Assembly: GCA_947456955.1 (NCBI GenBank)
Contig: CANGTQ010000004.1
Coordinates: forward strand, 1 to 64,000
DNA length: 64,000 nt
Direction: 5' to 3'
DNA from: Flavobacteriaceae bacterium
GTDB taxonomy: Bacteria > Bacteroidota > Bacteroidia > Flavobacteriales > Flavobacteriaceae
The position numbers and the translations under genes were made by a program. The notes beneath the pieces are model-generated. The model ran no database searches. It saw only the letters and a program-made list of their open reading frames with translations, and had not been told where the DNA came from. Of this stretch, positions 8,871 to 18,578 are shown in pieces. The first letter of the stretch is position 1. Every line of letters starts with the position of its first letter.

Positions 8871-9725
8871 ATGAAACGATTAATTTTTGTTATTTTTTTT
8901 CTAATAACCTCTATAATTGGCTTTTCACAAGAAAAGAAAGCCTATCAGCTTTTTAGTAAAAAGGGCAAGAAAGTTGACTATGGTAAACTACTTAAAGCTG
9001 CTGAAAAATCGCAAGTGGTTTTGTTTGGCGAATATCATAACAATGCCATTTCACATTGGTTAGAATTAGAATTAACCAAAGATTTAGCTGATAAAAATGC
9101 AATAATTTTAGGAGCCGAGATGATTGAAGCAGATAATCAAAAGCAATTAGATCAATTTCTGAAAGGAGAAATCAATCAGAAGCAATTGGATTCAACTGCT
9201 AGACTTTGGCCCAATTATAAAACAGACTACAAACCTTTAGTTGAATTTGCTAAGGAAAACAATATACCATTTATTGCTACTAATATTCCCCGAAGATTTG
9301 CTTCATTAGTTTCCAAAAAGGGCTTTGAAGGCTTGGAAAATTTAACTTTGGAGGAGAAGACATGGATTACTCCTTTACCAATTGTTTACGATTCCGAATT
9401 ACCCGGTTATGTTAACATGATGAAAATGATGGGAGATCATGCAAGTCCAAATATGCCGAAAGCGCAAGCTATTAAAGACGCCACAATGGCCTATTTTATT
9501 CAAAAGAATTTAAAACAGAAATCTATCTTTATTCATTTTAACGGAACATACCATTCTGATAATTTTGAAGGTATCTATTGGTATTTAAAAAAAACGGCAC
9601 CAAACCTGGAAATTTTAACTATTGCAACCATCGAGCAAAAGGAATTAAAAAAAATATCGACAGAAGATTATAATAAAGCAGACTATATTCTCGTTATAGA
9701 TGAAGATGTAACAAAATCACACTAG
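8871..9725 (+). CDS. ChaN-like exported protein (haem-binding uptake, Tiki superfamily)
   Basis: The start at 8871 gives 284 residues with a clear signal peptide ('MKRLIFVIFFLITSIIGFSQ'); longer frames upstream overlap the divergent pepP. The mature part matches the ChaN-like domain: 'VVLFGEYHNNAISHWLE', 'ILGAEMIEADNQ', 'FIATNIPRRFASLV', the 'KAQAIKDATMAYFI' helix and 'FNGTYHSDNFEGI'. Family members such as Campylobacter ChaN bind haem and help iron uptake; that role is inferred, not shown by residues here. Periplasmic or membrane-associated. Confidence 0.8.
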   Translation: MKRLIFVIFFLITSIIGFSQEKKAYQLFSKKGKKVDYGKLLKAAEKSQVVLFGEYHNNAISHWLELELTKDLADKNAIILGAEMIEADNQKQLDQFLKGEINQKQLDSTARLWPNYKTDYKPLVEFAKENNIPFIATNIPRRFASLVSKKGFEGLENLTLEEKTWITPLPIVYDSELPGYVNMMKMMGDHASPNMPKAQAIKDATMAYFIQKNLKQKSIFIHFNGTYHSDNFEGIYWYLKKTAPNLEILTIATIEQKELKKISTEDYNKADYILVIDEDVTKSH

Positions 9726-9799
9726 CAAAGTCTTAACAAATTAAATCAATCCTAAGCTAGCTGAACCATTTGGTGGGTAAGGGAAAAAAGAAAAATCAA

Positions 9800-10669
9800 A
9801 TGAAAAAGAGTTGTTTTATTTTACTGTTATTAATAACAATAGTGGCTCCGTTCTTCTCTTGCAGTGAAGACAAAGAGGACGAACCCATGCTTATTATTAA
9901 ATTTCAATTTGATCCTAATCAGGCAAGACTTAACAATTTAGGGCAACCATCTACGATAGCGCCTGGAAATGCTGCTCAATCTCCTATTTTTAATACCATC
10001 TCTGCTCATTATCTTGAAATGGCTCCCAATGCAAATACCCTACTTGGCGCAGGAACTATATTATATCATGCTCCCGAAACTAATATGGGAGGAGCTGTCG
10101 CTATCGATTTTAGTAAGTCAAAAATTGTTTCTCAAGGAGAAACTTTTATAAAAATTCCGTTGAGTCAAGTAACGGCGGGTAGTTATGAATGGATGCGTGT
10201 TTCTTTATCCTATCAAAACTATCAAATTAATGTCCGTAATGCAGGAGTTGATTATGCAGGAACTTTAGCTAGTTTTGTTGGTTTTAAAACCTACATTACA
10301 TCTTTTGATATAGAAAATGCTACTTTCCCTATTAACGGTAATAAAGCACAGGGATATTGGGCTTTTGCCTTGAACGATTATCCATATTCTACTTCGGGGC
10401 AAGCACCGGCCGGAGCTACAACAGTTCCAAATCCGATTGCCTCAACATCGCCAATTCCATCAGGTTCTTGCGTCGTAACATGAAGATTTGCTAACAATTT
10501 AGTAATCGACGGCTCCGAAACTAATGATGTAGTGGTTACACTTTCACTTTCTATTAATAATAGTTTTGAATGGCAAGAGATTACTACCGATGGGAAATAT
10601 GAACCATCTATTGGCGAAAGCGTTGTTGATATGGGATTACGTGGATTGGTGCCTACTTATGTAAAATAA
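9800..10669 (+). pseudogene. Conserved exported lipoprotein broken by an in-frame TGA
   Basis: The ATG at 9800 starts a lipoprotein (Cys21 in 'APFFSC') that stops after 227 residues at TGA 10481-10483. The same frame continues without another stop for 61 codons to TAA 10667-10669, encoding 'RFANNLVIDGSETNDVVVT' and ending 'VVDMGLRGLVPTYVK'. The expected residue at the TGA is probably Gly (GGA), one base away, between 'GSCVVT' and 'RFANN'. The full product would be 289 residues. Either a recent nonsense mutation or a sequencing error; a shorter functional product cannot be excluded. Function unknown; related proteins occur in flavobacteria (from memory, not searched). Confidence 0.75.
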
Positions 10670-10767
10670 TTTGTTTAACTGTTATTGTTCAAAAAGTCGT
10701 TTTAAACTGATATAAATCAACAACTGTTAAACCCATTTTAAATTCATTATAAATTACAAAAAAAAGG

Positions 10768-10798
10768 TTGTGGTTAATAGCAAATAGCTGTATTTTTG
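10768..10798 (+). promoter_or_regulatory. Bacteroidota-type promoter of the sdh operon
   Basis: TTG at 10768-10770 and TATTTTTG (fits TAnnTTTG) at 10791-10798 are 20 bp apart, the spacing known for Flavobacterium sigma-A promoters. The sdhC ATG is 32 bp further on. Confidence 0.7.
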
Positions 10799-10829
10799 TC
10801 TGATTTTATTAAATAAATTATTCAATCTT

Positions 10830-11495
10830 ATGGCAAAATCTTCTATTTTGAGTTCGTCCATTGCAAAAAAAGTTGCTATGGCACTTTCTGGACTTTTCTT
10901 AGTAACCTTTTTAGCACTTCATTTTTTTATAAATTTAACTTCTGTATTTAGCGCTGAAACTTTCAATGTTTGTTCTCATTTTATGGGTAACAATCCGATA
11001 ATTCAATTTGTGATGCAACCCATACTTGTGGCTGGTGTCGTTTTTCATTTTGTAATGGGTTTTGTTTTAGAAATTCAGAATAGAGCAGCAAGACCCGTTA
11101 GTTATGCAAAAAACAATGGTGCCTCCAATTCTTCTTGGGCATCAAGAAATATGATTATTTCTGGTTTAGTTGTATTAGCTTTTCTAGGATTGCATTTTTA
11201 TGATTTTTGGATTCCAGAGATGGTTTATAAATATGTTGAGGCAAATCCGCTTGAACCGACAAGATATTTCGGTGAGATGGTTCATAAATTCGGAAGCCCG
11301 GTTCGTACAAGTATATACTGTGTATCTTTTGTATTATTATTTTTGCATTTATGGCACGGTTTCAATTCTTCAATGCAGTCGGTTGGATTTAACAATAAAT
11401 TCTCGAGATCACTACATAAATTAGGATATGCATTCGCAGTAATAGTTCCATTCGGATTCATTTTTATTGCATTGTTTCACCATTTTAATCAATAA
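10830..11495 (+). CDS. sdhC: Succinate dehydrogenase cytochrome b subunit
   Basis: A 221-residue integral membrane protein with about five hydrophobic helices, the single-chain, di-haem type-B anchor of succinate:quinone oxidoreductase. Candidate haem-ligand histidines sit in helices: 'FLALHFFINL', 'VAGVVFHFVMGF', 'AFLGLHFYDFW' and 'LLFLHLWHGF'. The start 'MAKSSILSSSIAKKVAMALSG' is typical for Bacteroidota. First gene of the sdhCAB operon, behind a good promoter. It passes electrons from SdhB to menaquinone. Confidence 0.93.
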   Translation: MAKSSILSSSIAKKVAMALSGLFLVTFLALHFFINLTSVFSAETFNVCSHFMGNNPIIQFVMQPILVAGVVFHFVMGFVLEIQNRAARPVSYAKNNGASNSSWASRNMIISGLVVLAFLGLHFYDFWIPEMVYKYVEANPLEPTRYFGEMVHKFGSPVRTSIYCVSFVLLFLHLWHGFNSSMQSVGFNNKFSRSLHKLGYAFAVIVPFGFIFIALFHHFNQ

Positions 11496-11560
11496 TTTCA
11501 AGTTTAATGAAACGCCCAAAGGCGTTCATCTGACCTATAAAAAAACAATAAAATAAACAG

Positions 11561-13570
11561 ATGAAACTAGATTCAAAAATACCTGAAGGTCCAATTTCGG
11601 ATAAATGGACAAATTATAAAGATCATTTAAAATTAGTTGCTCCTAATAATCGGACAAAAATCGACATTATTGTTGTTGGTACTGGTTTGGCTGGAGCTTC
11701 TGCTGCGGCTTCTTTAGGAGAAATGGGCTATAATGTTAAAGCCTTTTGTTTTCAAGATTCACCAAGAAGAGCGCACTCAATCGCTGCTCAAGGAGGAATT
11801 AATGCTGCGAAAAATTATCAAAATGATGGAGATAGTACTTTTAGATTGTTTTATGACACTATCAAAGGAGGTGATTATAGAGCAAGAGAAGCTAACGTTC
11901 ACCGTTTAGCTGAAGTTTCGTCAAATATTATTGACCAATGTGTGGCTCAAGGTGTTCCTTTTGCACGTGACTATGGCGGATTATTAGATAACCGTTCGTT
12001 TGGTGGAACGCAAGTTCAACGTACCTTTTATGCTGCAGGGCAAACAGGGCAACAATTATTACTTGGAGCCTATTCTGCCTTATCAAGGCAAATAGGACTT
12101 GGACGTGTTCAGATGTTCAGTCGTCATGAAATGCTAGATTTAGTAAAAGTAGATGGAAAAGCGCGTGGGATTATTGCTCGTAATTTGGTTACAGGAGAAT
12201 TAGAAAGGCATGCAGCTCATGCTGTAATTATAGCGTCTGGGGGTTATGGAAATGTATATTTTCTTTCCACAAATGCTATGGGAAGTAACGTAACGGCTGC
12301 CTGGAAAATCCACAAACAAGGCGCCTTATTTGCTAATCCGTGTTTTGTTCAAATTCACCCAACTTGTATTCCTGTTCACGGTACCAATCAGGCAAAATTA
12401 ACCTTAATGTCAGAGTCGCTTCGTAATTCTGGGCGTATATGGGTACCAAAGAAAAAAGAAGATGCACAAGCAATCCGCGAAGGGAAATTAAAGCCAACAC
12501 AACTAAAAGAAGATGATAGGGATTATTTCTTGGAAAGAAGATATCCTGCATTTGGTAATTTAGTTCCTCGCGATGTAGCATCAAGAGCTGCAAAAGAATT
12601 GTGTGATCAAGGTTTCGGAATTGAAGCGAATGATACGAATGAAGGTGTATATTTAGATTTCTCTTCCGAAATTCAAAACAAAGGCAAGCAGGCCGCTTAT
12701 GCGAAAGGAAATCATAATCCAACAGCTGATGAAATAACTTCTTTAGGAAAACAATGGTTAGAAGAAAAATATGGTAATCTTTTCGCGATGTATGAAAAAA
12801 TTACAGATGAAAATCCATATGAAACTCCGATGAAAATTTATCCAGCGGTTCACTATACCATGGGTGGCGTTTGGGTAGATTATAATTTGCAGTCAACTAT
12901 TCCGGGCTGTTTCGTTGCAGGCGAAGCTAATTTCTCTGATCATGGAGCCAATAGATTAGGCGCTTCTGCTTTAATGCAAGGGTTGGCCGATGGTTATTTT
13001 GTATTACCATATACTGTTTCTAACTATTTAGCAGACGAAATCAGAACGGGAAAAATTTCTACTGATTTACCTGAATTTGCTGAAGCAGAAAATCGTGTAA
13101 AAACAACAATTGAGACTTTTTTAAATAATAATGGTTCAAAATCGGTTGATCATTTCCATAAACGTTTAGGTTTGATTATTTGGAATAAAGTAGGAATGGC
13201 TCGTAACGAAAAAGGATTAAAACAAGCCATTGCAGAAGTTGCTGCCTTGAAAGAAGAATTCTATAAAGACGTTTATGTTCCCGGAAGTAACGAAGAATTA
13301 AATCCTGAACTAGAGAAAGCACTTCGTGTTGCTGATTTAATTGATCTAGGACAATTAATGGCGATGGATGCGTTGCAACGTAACGAATCATGTGGTGGAC
13401 ATTTTAGAGAAGAATACCAAGACAGCGAAGGAGAGACACTACGTGATGATGAAAACTTCTCGTTTGTTGGGGCATGGGAGTACAAAGGAAACGACATTAG
13501 TCAATCGGAACTTCACAAAGAAGAATTAAAATACGAGTTTATCAAAATAGCCGCACGTAATTATAAGTAA
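11561..13570 (+). CDS. sdhA: Succinate dehydrogenase/fumarate reductase flavoprotein subunit
   Basis: 669 residues, the length of type-B enzymes. It shows the Rossmann FAD motif ('[20 protein letters not shown]'), the flavinylated His region '[16 protein letters not shown]', the substrate-site 'QIHPTCIP', '[14 protein letters not shown]' and '[20 protein letters not shown]', and a C-terminal helical domain. It oxidises succinate to fumarate in the TCA cycle. It follows sdhC by 65 bp. An S23-like gene separates it from sdhB, although transcription probably runs through. Confidence 0.95.
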   Translation: MKLDSKIPEGPISDKWTNYKDHLKLVAPNNRTKIDIIVVGTGLAGASAAASLGEMGYNVKAFCFQDSPRRAHSIAAQGGINAAKNYQNDGDSTFRLFYDTIKGGDYRAREANVHRLAEVSSNIIDQCVAQGVPFARDYGGLLDNRSFGGTQVQRTFYAAGQTGQQLLLGAYSALSRQIGLGRVQMFSRHEMLDLVKVDGKARGIIARNLVTGELERHAAHAVIIASGGYGNVYFLSTNAMGSNVTAAWKIHKQGALFANPCFVQIHPTCIPVHGTNQAKLTLMSESLRNSGRIWVPKKKEDAQAIREGKLKPTQLKEDDRDYFLERRYPAFGNLVPRDVASRAAKELCDQGFGIEANDTNEGVYLDFSSEIQNKGKQAAYAKGNHNPTADEITSLGKQWLEEKYGNLFAMYEKITDENPYETPMKIYPAVHYTMGGVWVDYNLQSTIPGCFVAGEANFSDHGANRLGASALMQGLADGYFVLPYTVSNYLADEIRTGKISTDLPEFAEAENRVKTTIETFLNNNGSKSVDHFHKRLGLIIWNKVGMARNEKGLKQAIAEVAALKEEFYKDVYVPGSNEELNPELEKALRVADLIDLGQLMAMDALQRNESCGGHFREEYQDSEGETLRDDENFSFVGAWEYKGNDISQSELHKEELKYEFIKIAARNYK

Positions 13571-13598
13571 TTAGGCATTAGCCAAAAGGCACTAGTAA
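13571..13598 (+). repeat. Left inverted-repeat arm flanking the S23-like gene
   Basis: The whole sdhA-to-S23 spacer is word-like: ATTAGCCAAAAGGCACTAG. Its TTAGCCAAAAG and CAAAAGGCACTAGT stretches are complementary to two parts of the spacer after the gene (13974-14013), so the gene sits in the loop of an imperfect hairpin. Confidence 0.7.
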
Positions 13599-13973
13599 AT
13601 GAGTGGGATAAATTCATATAAAGATTTATTAATTTGGCAGAAGGGAATTGATATTGCAATTAATTTATATGAATTAGTAGAAGATTTTCCAAAAGAAGAA
13701 ATTTATGCTTTGTCAAGTCAGTTAAAAAGAGCTTCCATTTCAATTTCTTCAAATATAGCTGAAGGTTATGGAAGAAATTCTACTCAAAGTTATATTCATT
13801 TCTTATGCATTTCAAGAGGTTCTTTATTCGAATTAGAAACTCAACTGATAATAGCCAATAGATTAAAATTCATTAAAAATGAAACCTTGTTTTCTGAATT
13901 AATGAATCAAATTACCGAAGAAAGTAAAATGATAAATTCATTTATAAACAAATTAGAATCAAGTAAATCATAA
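13599..13973 (+). CDS. Four-helix-bundle protein (S23/IVS-encoded family) inside the sdh operon
   Basis: A 124-residue protein of the family first known from open frames in 23S rRNA intervening sequences. Diagnostic motifs: 'SYKDLLIWQKGIDI', 'FPKEEIYALSSQLKRA', 'SNIAEGYGRNS', 'FLCISRGSLFELETQL' and 'EESKMINSF'. It is roughly 70% identical by eye to the gene at 62670-63035. It lies between sdhA and sdhB, flanked on both sides by complementary word repeats, and has no recognisable link to respiration. Biochemical function unknown; the fold is shared with diversity-retroelement Avd proteins, but no reverse transcriptase is nearby. Confidence 0.9.
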   Translation: MSGINSYKDLLIWQKGIDIAINLYELVEDFPKEEIYALSSQLKRASISISSNIAEGYGRNSTQSYIHFLCISRGSLFELETQLIIANRLKFIKNETLFSELMNQITEESKMINSFINKLESSKS

Positions 13974-14013
13974 TTAAACTAATGCCTTTTGCCTTATAGC
14001 TTTTGGCTAAATA
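13974..14013 (+). repeat. Right inverted-repeat arm flanking the S23-like gene
   Basis: ACTAATGCCTTTTG and CTTTTGGCTAA in this spacer are the reverse complements (one mismatch and none) of stretches in the left arm at 13571-13598. The sdhB start codon follows at 14022. Confidence 0.7.
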
Positions 14014-14021
14014 AAGAAAAT

Positions 14022-14786
14022 ATGAGCGCAGCAAAAAACATCAATATAAACCTTAAAATTTGGCGTCAGAAAGATGCTAAATCTAAAGGAAGCATGGAAA
14101 CTTATAAATTAGATAATGTTTCGACAGCAAGTTCGTTTTTGGAAATGTTAGACCAATTGAACGAGCAATTAATCAACGATAAAAAATCTCCGGTTGCTTT
14201 CGACCATGATTGTCGAGAAGGAATTTGTGGGATGTGTTCGTTATACATCAATGGTAGAGCCCATGGTCCAGAAACTGGAACAACAACTTGTCAATTACAC
14301 ATGCGTAAGTTTAAAGATGGTGACACTATCTATATCGAGCCATGGAGAAGTAAAGCTTTTCCAGTAGTGAAAGATTTAGTTGTTGATCGTTCTGCTTTCG
14401 ATAGAATTCAACAAGCTGGAGGTTTCGTTTCGGTAAATACTTCGGGCAGAACTATTGATGCTAATGCAACTCCAGTTCCAAAACACGATGCAGATAAAGC
14501 ATTCGAAGCTGCTGCTTGTATTGGCTGCGGTGCTTGTGTAGCAACATGTAAAAATGGTTCAGCTATGTTATTTGTTGGTGCTAAAGTTTCACAATATGCT
14601 TTATTACCACAAGGAAAAGTGGAAGCTACTGAACGTGTTTTAAATATGGTGCGCCAAATGGATGAAGAAGGTTTTGGAAACTGTACCAATACTGGAGCTT
14701 GTGAAATAGAATGTCCAAAAGGAATTTCTTTGGAAAATATTGCTCGAATGAATAGAGAATACTTATCCGCAAGTTTGAAAGGATAA
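14022..14786 (+). CDS. sdhB: Succinate dehydrogenase iron-sulfur subunit
   Basis: The start at 14022 ('[20 protein letters not shown]') gives 254 residues, full length. Upstream in-frame sequence to 13989 belongs to the repeat arm. The N-terminal domain binds [2Fe-2S] through Cys64, Cys69, Cys72 ('[10 protein letters not shown]') and Cys90. The C-terminal domain has Cys166, Cys169, Cys172 and Cys176 ('[11 protein letters not shown]') and later '[14 protein letters not shown]' for the [4Fe-4S] and [3Fe-4S] centres. It relays electrons from SdhA FAD to the haems of SdhC. Last gene of the sdh operon; a terminator follows. Confidence 0.95.
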   Translation: MSAAKNININLKIWRQKDAKSKGSMETYKLDNVSTASSFLEMLDQLNEQLINDKKSPVAFDHDCREGICGMCSLYINGRAHGPETGTTTCQLHMRKFKDGDTIYIEPWRSKAFPVVKDLVVDRSAFDRIQQAGGFVSVNTSGRTIDANATPVPKHDADKAFEAAACIGCGACVATCKNGSAMLFVGAKVSQYALLPQGKVEATERVLNMVRQMDEEGFGNCTNTGACEIECPKGISLENIARMNREYLSASLKG

Positions 14787-14811
14787 TAAACAAATAGATT
14801 TAATCCAAAAA

Positions 14812-14841
14812 AACGTCTCGATTCATCGGGGCGTTTTTTTT
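14812..14841 (+). terminator. Terminator of the sdh operon
   Basis: AACGTCTCG (14812-14820) pairs with CGGGGCGTT (14827-14835), including two G-T pairs, and is followed by T's, 25 bp after sdhB. The overlapping TATCTTTG at 14841-14848 fits a -7 element for the next gene, but no -33 TTG is at the right distance. Confidence 0.8.
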
Positions 14842-14867
14842 ATCTTTGATAGGTAAACAAATACACA

Positions 14868-17627
14868 ATGAATAAATTACTTTCATTACAGTTAATGCTT
14901 TTTTCTCTTATAGCTATTGGTCAGAATTTCCATCAATATGTCAATCCAATGATTGGGACTGGTGGCCACGGTCACACCTATCCTGGCGCTACTGTTCCTT
15001 TTGGTATGGTACAACTTTCTCCTGACACGAGGATAGACGGAAGTTGGGATGGATGTTCTGGTTATCATTATTCTGATAACGTGATTTACGGTTTTTCACA
15101 TACACATCTTAACGGAACTGGTGTTTCAGATTATGGAGATATCCTATTAATGCCAACGATGGGCGAACCTTCTTTAGATTCAAAAGTATATAGCTCTACT
15201 TTTTCTCATAATAATGAAAAAGCTAGCGCAGGATTTTATTCTGTTAAACTTGATAAGAATAATATAGATGTTCGATTAACATCCTCAACTCGGGTGGGTT
15301 TTCATGAATATACCTTTAATGAAAGTGGTTTGGCCAATATCATTTTGGACTTAAATCATCGCGACAAATTATTGGAAGGAAGAATTCGAGTAATTGATGA
15401 TAAAACTATTGAGGTTTTGCGAAGAAGCGAAGCCTGGGCAAGAGATCAATACATTTATGCTCGTATTGAGTTTAATGTGCCTGTAAAAATTGAAAAAGTC
15501 AAAGGTGAAAACACAAAACTAGAAGGTTTATATAAAGGAACTGAAGTTGCTATAAGTTTTTCAAAACATGTCAAAAATGGTGAAAAAATATTGGTAAAAG
15601 TTTCTCTTTCTCCTACAAGTTATGAAGGAGCAAGATTGAATAGTTCAGAAATCAAGGACTGGGATTTTGAAAAAGTTAAACTAGATGCTGAACAACTTTG
15701 GAACAAACAATTATCAAAAATTGAAATATCAGAATCTGATAAGGATAAATTGGCAATTTTTTATACAGCATTATATCACACGATGGTACAGCCAAATATT
15801 GCGCAAGACATAGATGGGAAATACCGTGGTCGTGACAACCAAATTCACACAGCTGAAGGGTTCGATTATTATTCGGTTTTCTCGCTTTGGGACACGTTTC
15901 GAGCAGCACATCCGTTGTATACTTTGATAGAAAAGAAACGAACGGCTGATTTCATAAATACTTTTCTGAAACAATATGAACAAGGCGGAAGGTTGCCTGT
16001 TTGGGAACTATCTTCCAACGAAACCGATTGTATGATTGGATATCATTCCGTTTCGGTGATGGCAGATGCGATGGCAAAAGGCATTGTTGGATTTGATTAC
16101 GAGATAGCATTTGAAGCGGCTAAGCATTCGGCAATGTTGGACCACTTGGGATTGGATGCCTACAAAAGACAAGGTTTTATTTCTATGGATGATGAACACG
16201 AAAGTGTTTCTAAAACGTTGGAATATGCTTATGACGATTGGTGTATCGCCCAAATGGCAATGATTCTAAACAAAAAAGAAGACTACGAGTATTTCATGAA
16301 ACGATCCCAAAGTTGGAAAAATGTTTTCGATTGGAATACAGGTTTTATGCGACCAAAGAAAAATGGCGGTTGGGACAAACCTTTTGATCCACGCGAAATC
16401 AATAATAATTTCACTGAAGGCAACAGTTGGCAGTATTCCTTCTTCGTACCACAAGATATTCCTGAAATGATTGCAGCGTATGGCGGAAACGACAAATTTG
16501 AAGCCAAACTAGACGAAATGTTCAATAGTGAAAGTAAAACTACTGGAAGAGAACAAGTAGACGTTACCGGATTAATCGGGCAATATGCACACGGGAATGA
16601 GCCGAGTCATCACATGGCGTATTTGTATAATTACATTGGGAAACCCGAAAAAACAACTGAGAAAGTGCATTACATTCTAAATAATTTCTACAAAAACACA
16701 CCTGATGGTTTGATAGGTAATGAAGACTGTGGGCAAATGAGCGCTTGGTACGTGTTGAGTTCGATGGGAATGTATTCGGTGACTCCAGGACTTGATAGAT
16801 TTGATTTAACAAAAGGGATTTATGATAAAGCAGTTATAGATTATGGAACTAATAAAAAAGTACTTGGTTTAAATAATTCAGGCGATTTTAAAATTATTCC
16901 AACGCCAATAAAATCTTATTCTTTAATCACTCCAGTTCCTGTAATTCAGGCAGAAAGTAAATCATTTAAAGATAAAATGGAAATTCAGTTGATTTCAAAT
17001 AGTAATGTACCTATTTATTATCATACAAGTGTAGAGCATGATATACAGCAATATTTAAGCCCAATTGTAATAGATAAATCTTGTACAGTTTATGCCCAAT
17101 CAATAAGAAATCATTCCGAAAGAAGTAAAGAGATTTCAGCCCAGTTTTTCAAAAAACCAAACAATTTTACCATCGATATCAAGTCAACCTATAATGCACA
17201 ATATCATGCTGGAGGAAGTGACGGTTTATTAGATGGTATATTTGGCACCACTAACTGGCGAAAAGGCGATTGGCAAGGTTATCAAGGGCAGGATTTTGAA
17301 GCCATTGTTGATTTACAGGAACCAAAATCTATTTCCGAAATACATTCCAATTATTTGCAAGATCAACGTTCCTGGATAGTAATGCCAACCAAAGTGGAAT
17401 ATTATACATCTATGGATAATATCAATTTTACTTTATTTACTACCATCAGTAATGATCTAAATCCGAAACAAGAGGAAAACAGCATAAAAGATTTCAGCTA
17501 TACGACAAAGCCAATCAATGCTCGATATGTAAAAGTTAAAGCATATAATTTTGGTAAATTGCCCGAATGGCATCAAGGTTTTGGTGGTGCTGCGTTTATA
17601 TTCATTGATGAAATAACTATTAAGTAG
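14868..17627 (+). CDS. GH92 family alpha-mannosidase, exported
   Basis: 919 residues. After a signal peptide (cut near 'LIAIGQ') comes a GH92 two-domain catalytic core (about 22-690). It has the family's N-terminal 'YVNPMIGTGGHGHTYPGATV', 'PFGMVQLSPDT', 'GYHYSD' and 'FSHTHLNGTG', and the C-terminal 'QYAHGNEPSHHMAYLYN' and 'NEDCGQMSAWYVLSSMGMYS' that carry acidic catalytic residues. Residues about 700-760 resemble a chitobiase-type C-terminal domain and 770-919 a discoidin (F5/8 type C) carbohydrate-binding domain ('GGSDGLLDGIFGTTNW'). GH92 enzymes are calcium-dependent exo-alpha-mannosidases acting on N-glycans or mannans; linkage preference cannot be read here. It appears to stand alone, with no SusCD pair. 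Confidence 0.93.
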   Translation: MNKLLSLQLMLFSLIAIGQNFHQYVNPMIGTGGHGHTYPGATVPFGMVQLSPDTRIDGSWDGCSGYHYSDNVIYGFSHTHLNGTGVSDYGDILLMPTMGEPSLDSKVYSSTFSHNNEKASAGFYSVKLDKNNIDVRLTSSTRVGFHEYTFNESGLANIILDLNHRDKLLEGRIRVIDDKTIEVLRRSEAWARDQYIYARIEFNVPVKIEKVKGENTKLEGLYKGTEVAISFSKHVKNGEKILVKVSLSPTSYEGARLNSSEIKDWDFEKVKLDAEQLWNKQLSKIEISESDKDKLAIFYTALYHTMVQPNIAQDIDGKYRGRDNQIHTAEGFDYYSVFSLWDTFRAAHPLYTLIEKKRTADFINTFLKQYEQGGRLPVWELSSNETDCMIGYHSVSVMADAMAKGIVGFDYEIAFEAAKHSAMLDHLGLDAYKRQGFISMDDEHESVSKTLEYAYDDWCIAQMAMILNKKEDYEYFMKRSQSWKNVFDWNTGFMRPKKNGGWDKPFDPREINNNFTEGNSWQYSFFVPQDIPEMIAAYGGNDKFEAKLDEMFNSESKTTGREQVDVTGLIGQYAHGNEPSHHMAYLYNYIGKPEKTTEKVHYILNNFYKNTPDGLIGNEDCGQMSAWYVLSSMGMYSVTPGLDRFDLTKGIYDKAVIDYGTNKKVLGLNNSGDFKIIPTPIKSYSLITPVPVIQAESKSFKDKMEIQLISNSNVPIYYHTSVEHDIQQYLSPIVIDKSCTVYAQSIRNHSERSKEISAQFFKKPNNFTIDIKSTYNAQYHAGGSDGLLDGIFGTTNWRKGDWQGYQGQDFEAIVDLQEPKSISEIHSNYLQDQRSWIVMPTKVEYYTSMDNINFTLFTTISNDLNPKQEENSIKDFSYTTKPINARYVKVKAYNFGKLPEWHQGFGGAAFIFIDEITIK

Positions 17628-17630
17628 CTG

Positions 17631-17711
17631 GGCACAAGTCACTAGCCAAAAGCACAAGAATTTAGAATAACTTTACTAATCACTATGGCAATTGCCTAAT
17701 ACCTGAATAAA
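17631..17711 (+). repeat. Word-type spacer between the GH92 and amidase genes
   Basis: This spacer reuses words seen around the first S23-like gene: CACTAGCCAAAAG, then TACTAATCACTATGGC and TTGCCTAATAC, which partly complement the first half. No gene. The pairing is weaker than in the other word spacers. Confidence 0.45.
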
Positions 17712-18476
17712 ATGAAAATAGCACTTGTACAAACCTCGCTTATTTGGGAAGATCCAACTGAAAATCGAAGTCATTTGGCGCAAAAAATCACTGGTTTTAT
17801 GGAAGAAGTCGACTTAATTGTGCTTCCCGAAATGTTTTCTTCCGGATTTACAATGAATCCAAAAGTGGTTGCTGAAACCATGCAAGGAGAAACGATTTTG
17901 TGGCTTCAACATCTGGCGAAAGCCAAAAACTGCGCTATCACAGGAAGTTTGGTAATTGAAGAAAACGGAAATTACTACAATCGTTTGGTGTTTGTTTTTC
18001 CAACAGGGGAAATAAAAACGTATGACAAAAAGCATTTGTTTTCATTGGCTGGAGAAACTGAGTTTTATGCTGCCGGAAAAGATAAATTGGTTCTAGAATA
18101 TAAAGGATATAAAATCTGCCCACTCATTTGTTATGATTTGCGTTTTCCGGTTTTTTCAAGAAATATAGAAAATTATGACGTGTTACTTTATGTTGCCAAT
18201 TGGCCAAAACCACGCGTCAATGCTTGGGATATTTTATTAAAGGCACGTTCCGTTGAGAATATGTGTTATACCATTGGAGTTAACCGCATTGGCAAAGACA
18301 ATAACCATCATGAATATGTAGGTCATACACAAGTGATTGACTTTTTAGGTGAATATGTTTTAGAACCACAAGAAGCAGATGCTGTTTTTATAGTAGAATT
18401 GAATAAAGCAAAGCTGTTAGAAACCAGAAAAAAATTAGCCTTTCTGAATGATAGAGACAAATTTATTTTGCAATAG
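17712..18476 (+). CDS. Nitrilase-superfamily amidohydrolase (omega-amidase YafV-like)
   Basis: 254 residues forming a complete C-N hydrolase domain. The catalytic triad is visible: Glu40 in 'IVLPEMFSSGF', Lys106 in 'TYDKKHLF' and Cys140 in 'PLICYDLRFPVF'. The 'FSLAGETEFYAAG' and 'RSVENMCYTIGVNRIGKD' motifs point to the YafV/Nit2-like branch, which hydrolyses omega-amides such as 2-oxoglutaramate (family knowledge; substrate not shown). Cytoplasmic, apparently a single-gene unit. Confidence 0.9.
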   Translation: MKIALVQTSLIWEDPTENRSHLAQKITGFMEEVDLIVLPEMFSSGFTMNPKVVAETMQGETILWLQHLAKAKNCAITGSLVIEENGNYYNRLVFVFPTGEIKTYDKKHLFSLAGETEFYAAGKDKLVLEYKGYKICPLICYDLRFPVFSRNIENYDVLLYVANWPKPRVNAWDILLKARSVENMCYTIGVNRIGKDNNHHEYVGHTQVIDFLGEYVLEPQEADAVFIVELNKAKLLETRKKLAFLNDRDKFILQ

Positions 18477-18497
18477 AATTTGGCTATTGTTTTTCAC

Positions 18498-18568
18498 CAT
18501 TAAGAAGTTAAGTGAAAAATTAAGTAAATTAAGACTTAATGAAATCTTACCGTCTTAATTTCTTAATG
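18498..18568. repeat. TTAAG-word hairpin between convergent genes
   Basis: CATTAAGAAGTTAAG (18498-18512) pairs with CTTAATTTCTTAATG (18554-18568) with one mismatch. The interval is filled with more TTAAG words. It lies between convergent genes and could act as a bidirectional terminator. Confidence 0.65.
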
Positions 18569-18578
18569 TTAAATAGTA

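Noticed and set aside
10481..10483. In-frame TGA read as selenocysteine
   Set aside because: Homologous context predicts Gly, there is no redox motif around the codon, and no SECIS-like stem was evident just after it.
12333..12722. 129-codon antisense frame within sdhA
   Set aside because: It lies wholly inside a conserved essential gene, has no recognisable domain and is explained by codon bias.
13599..13973. S23-like gene as part of a diversity-generating retroelement (Avd)
   Set aside because: No reverse transcriptase, template/variable repeat pair or target gene is nearby; the motifs fit the rRNA-intervening-sequence family better.
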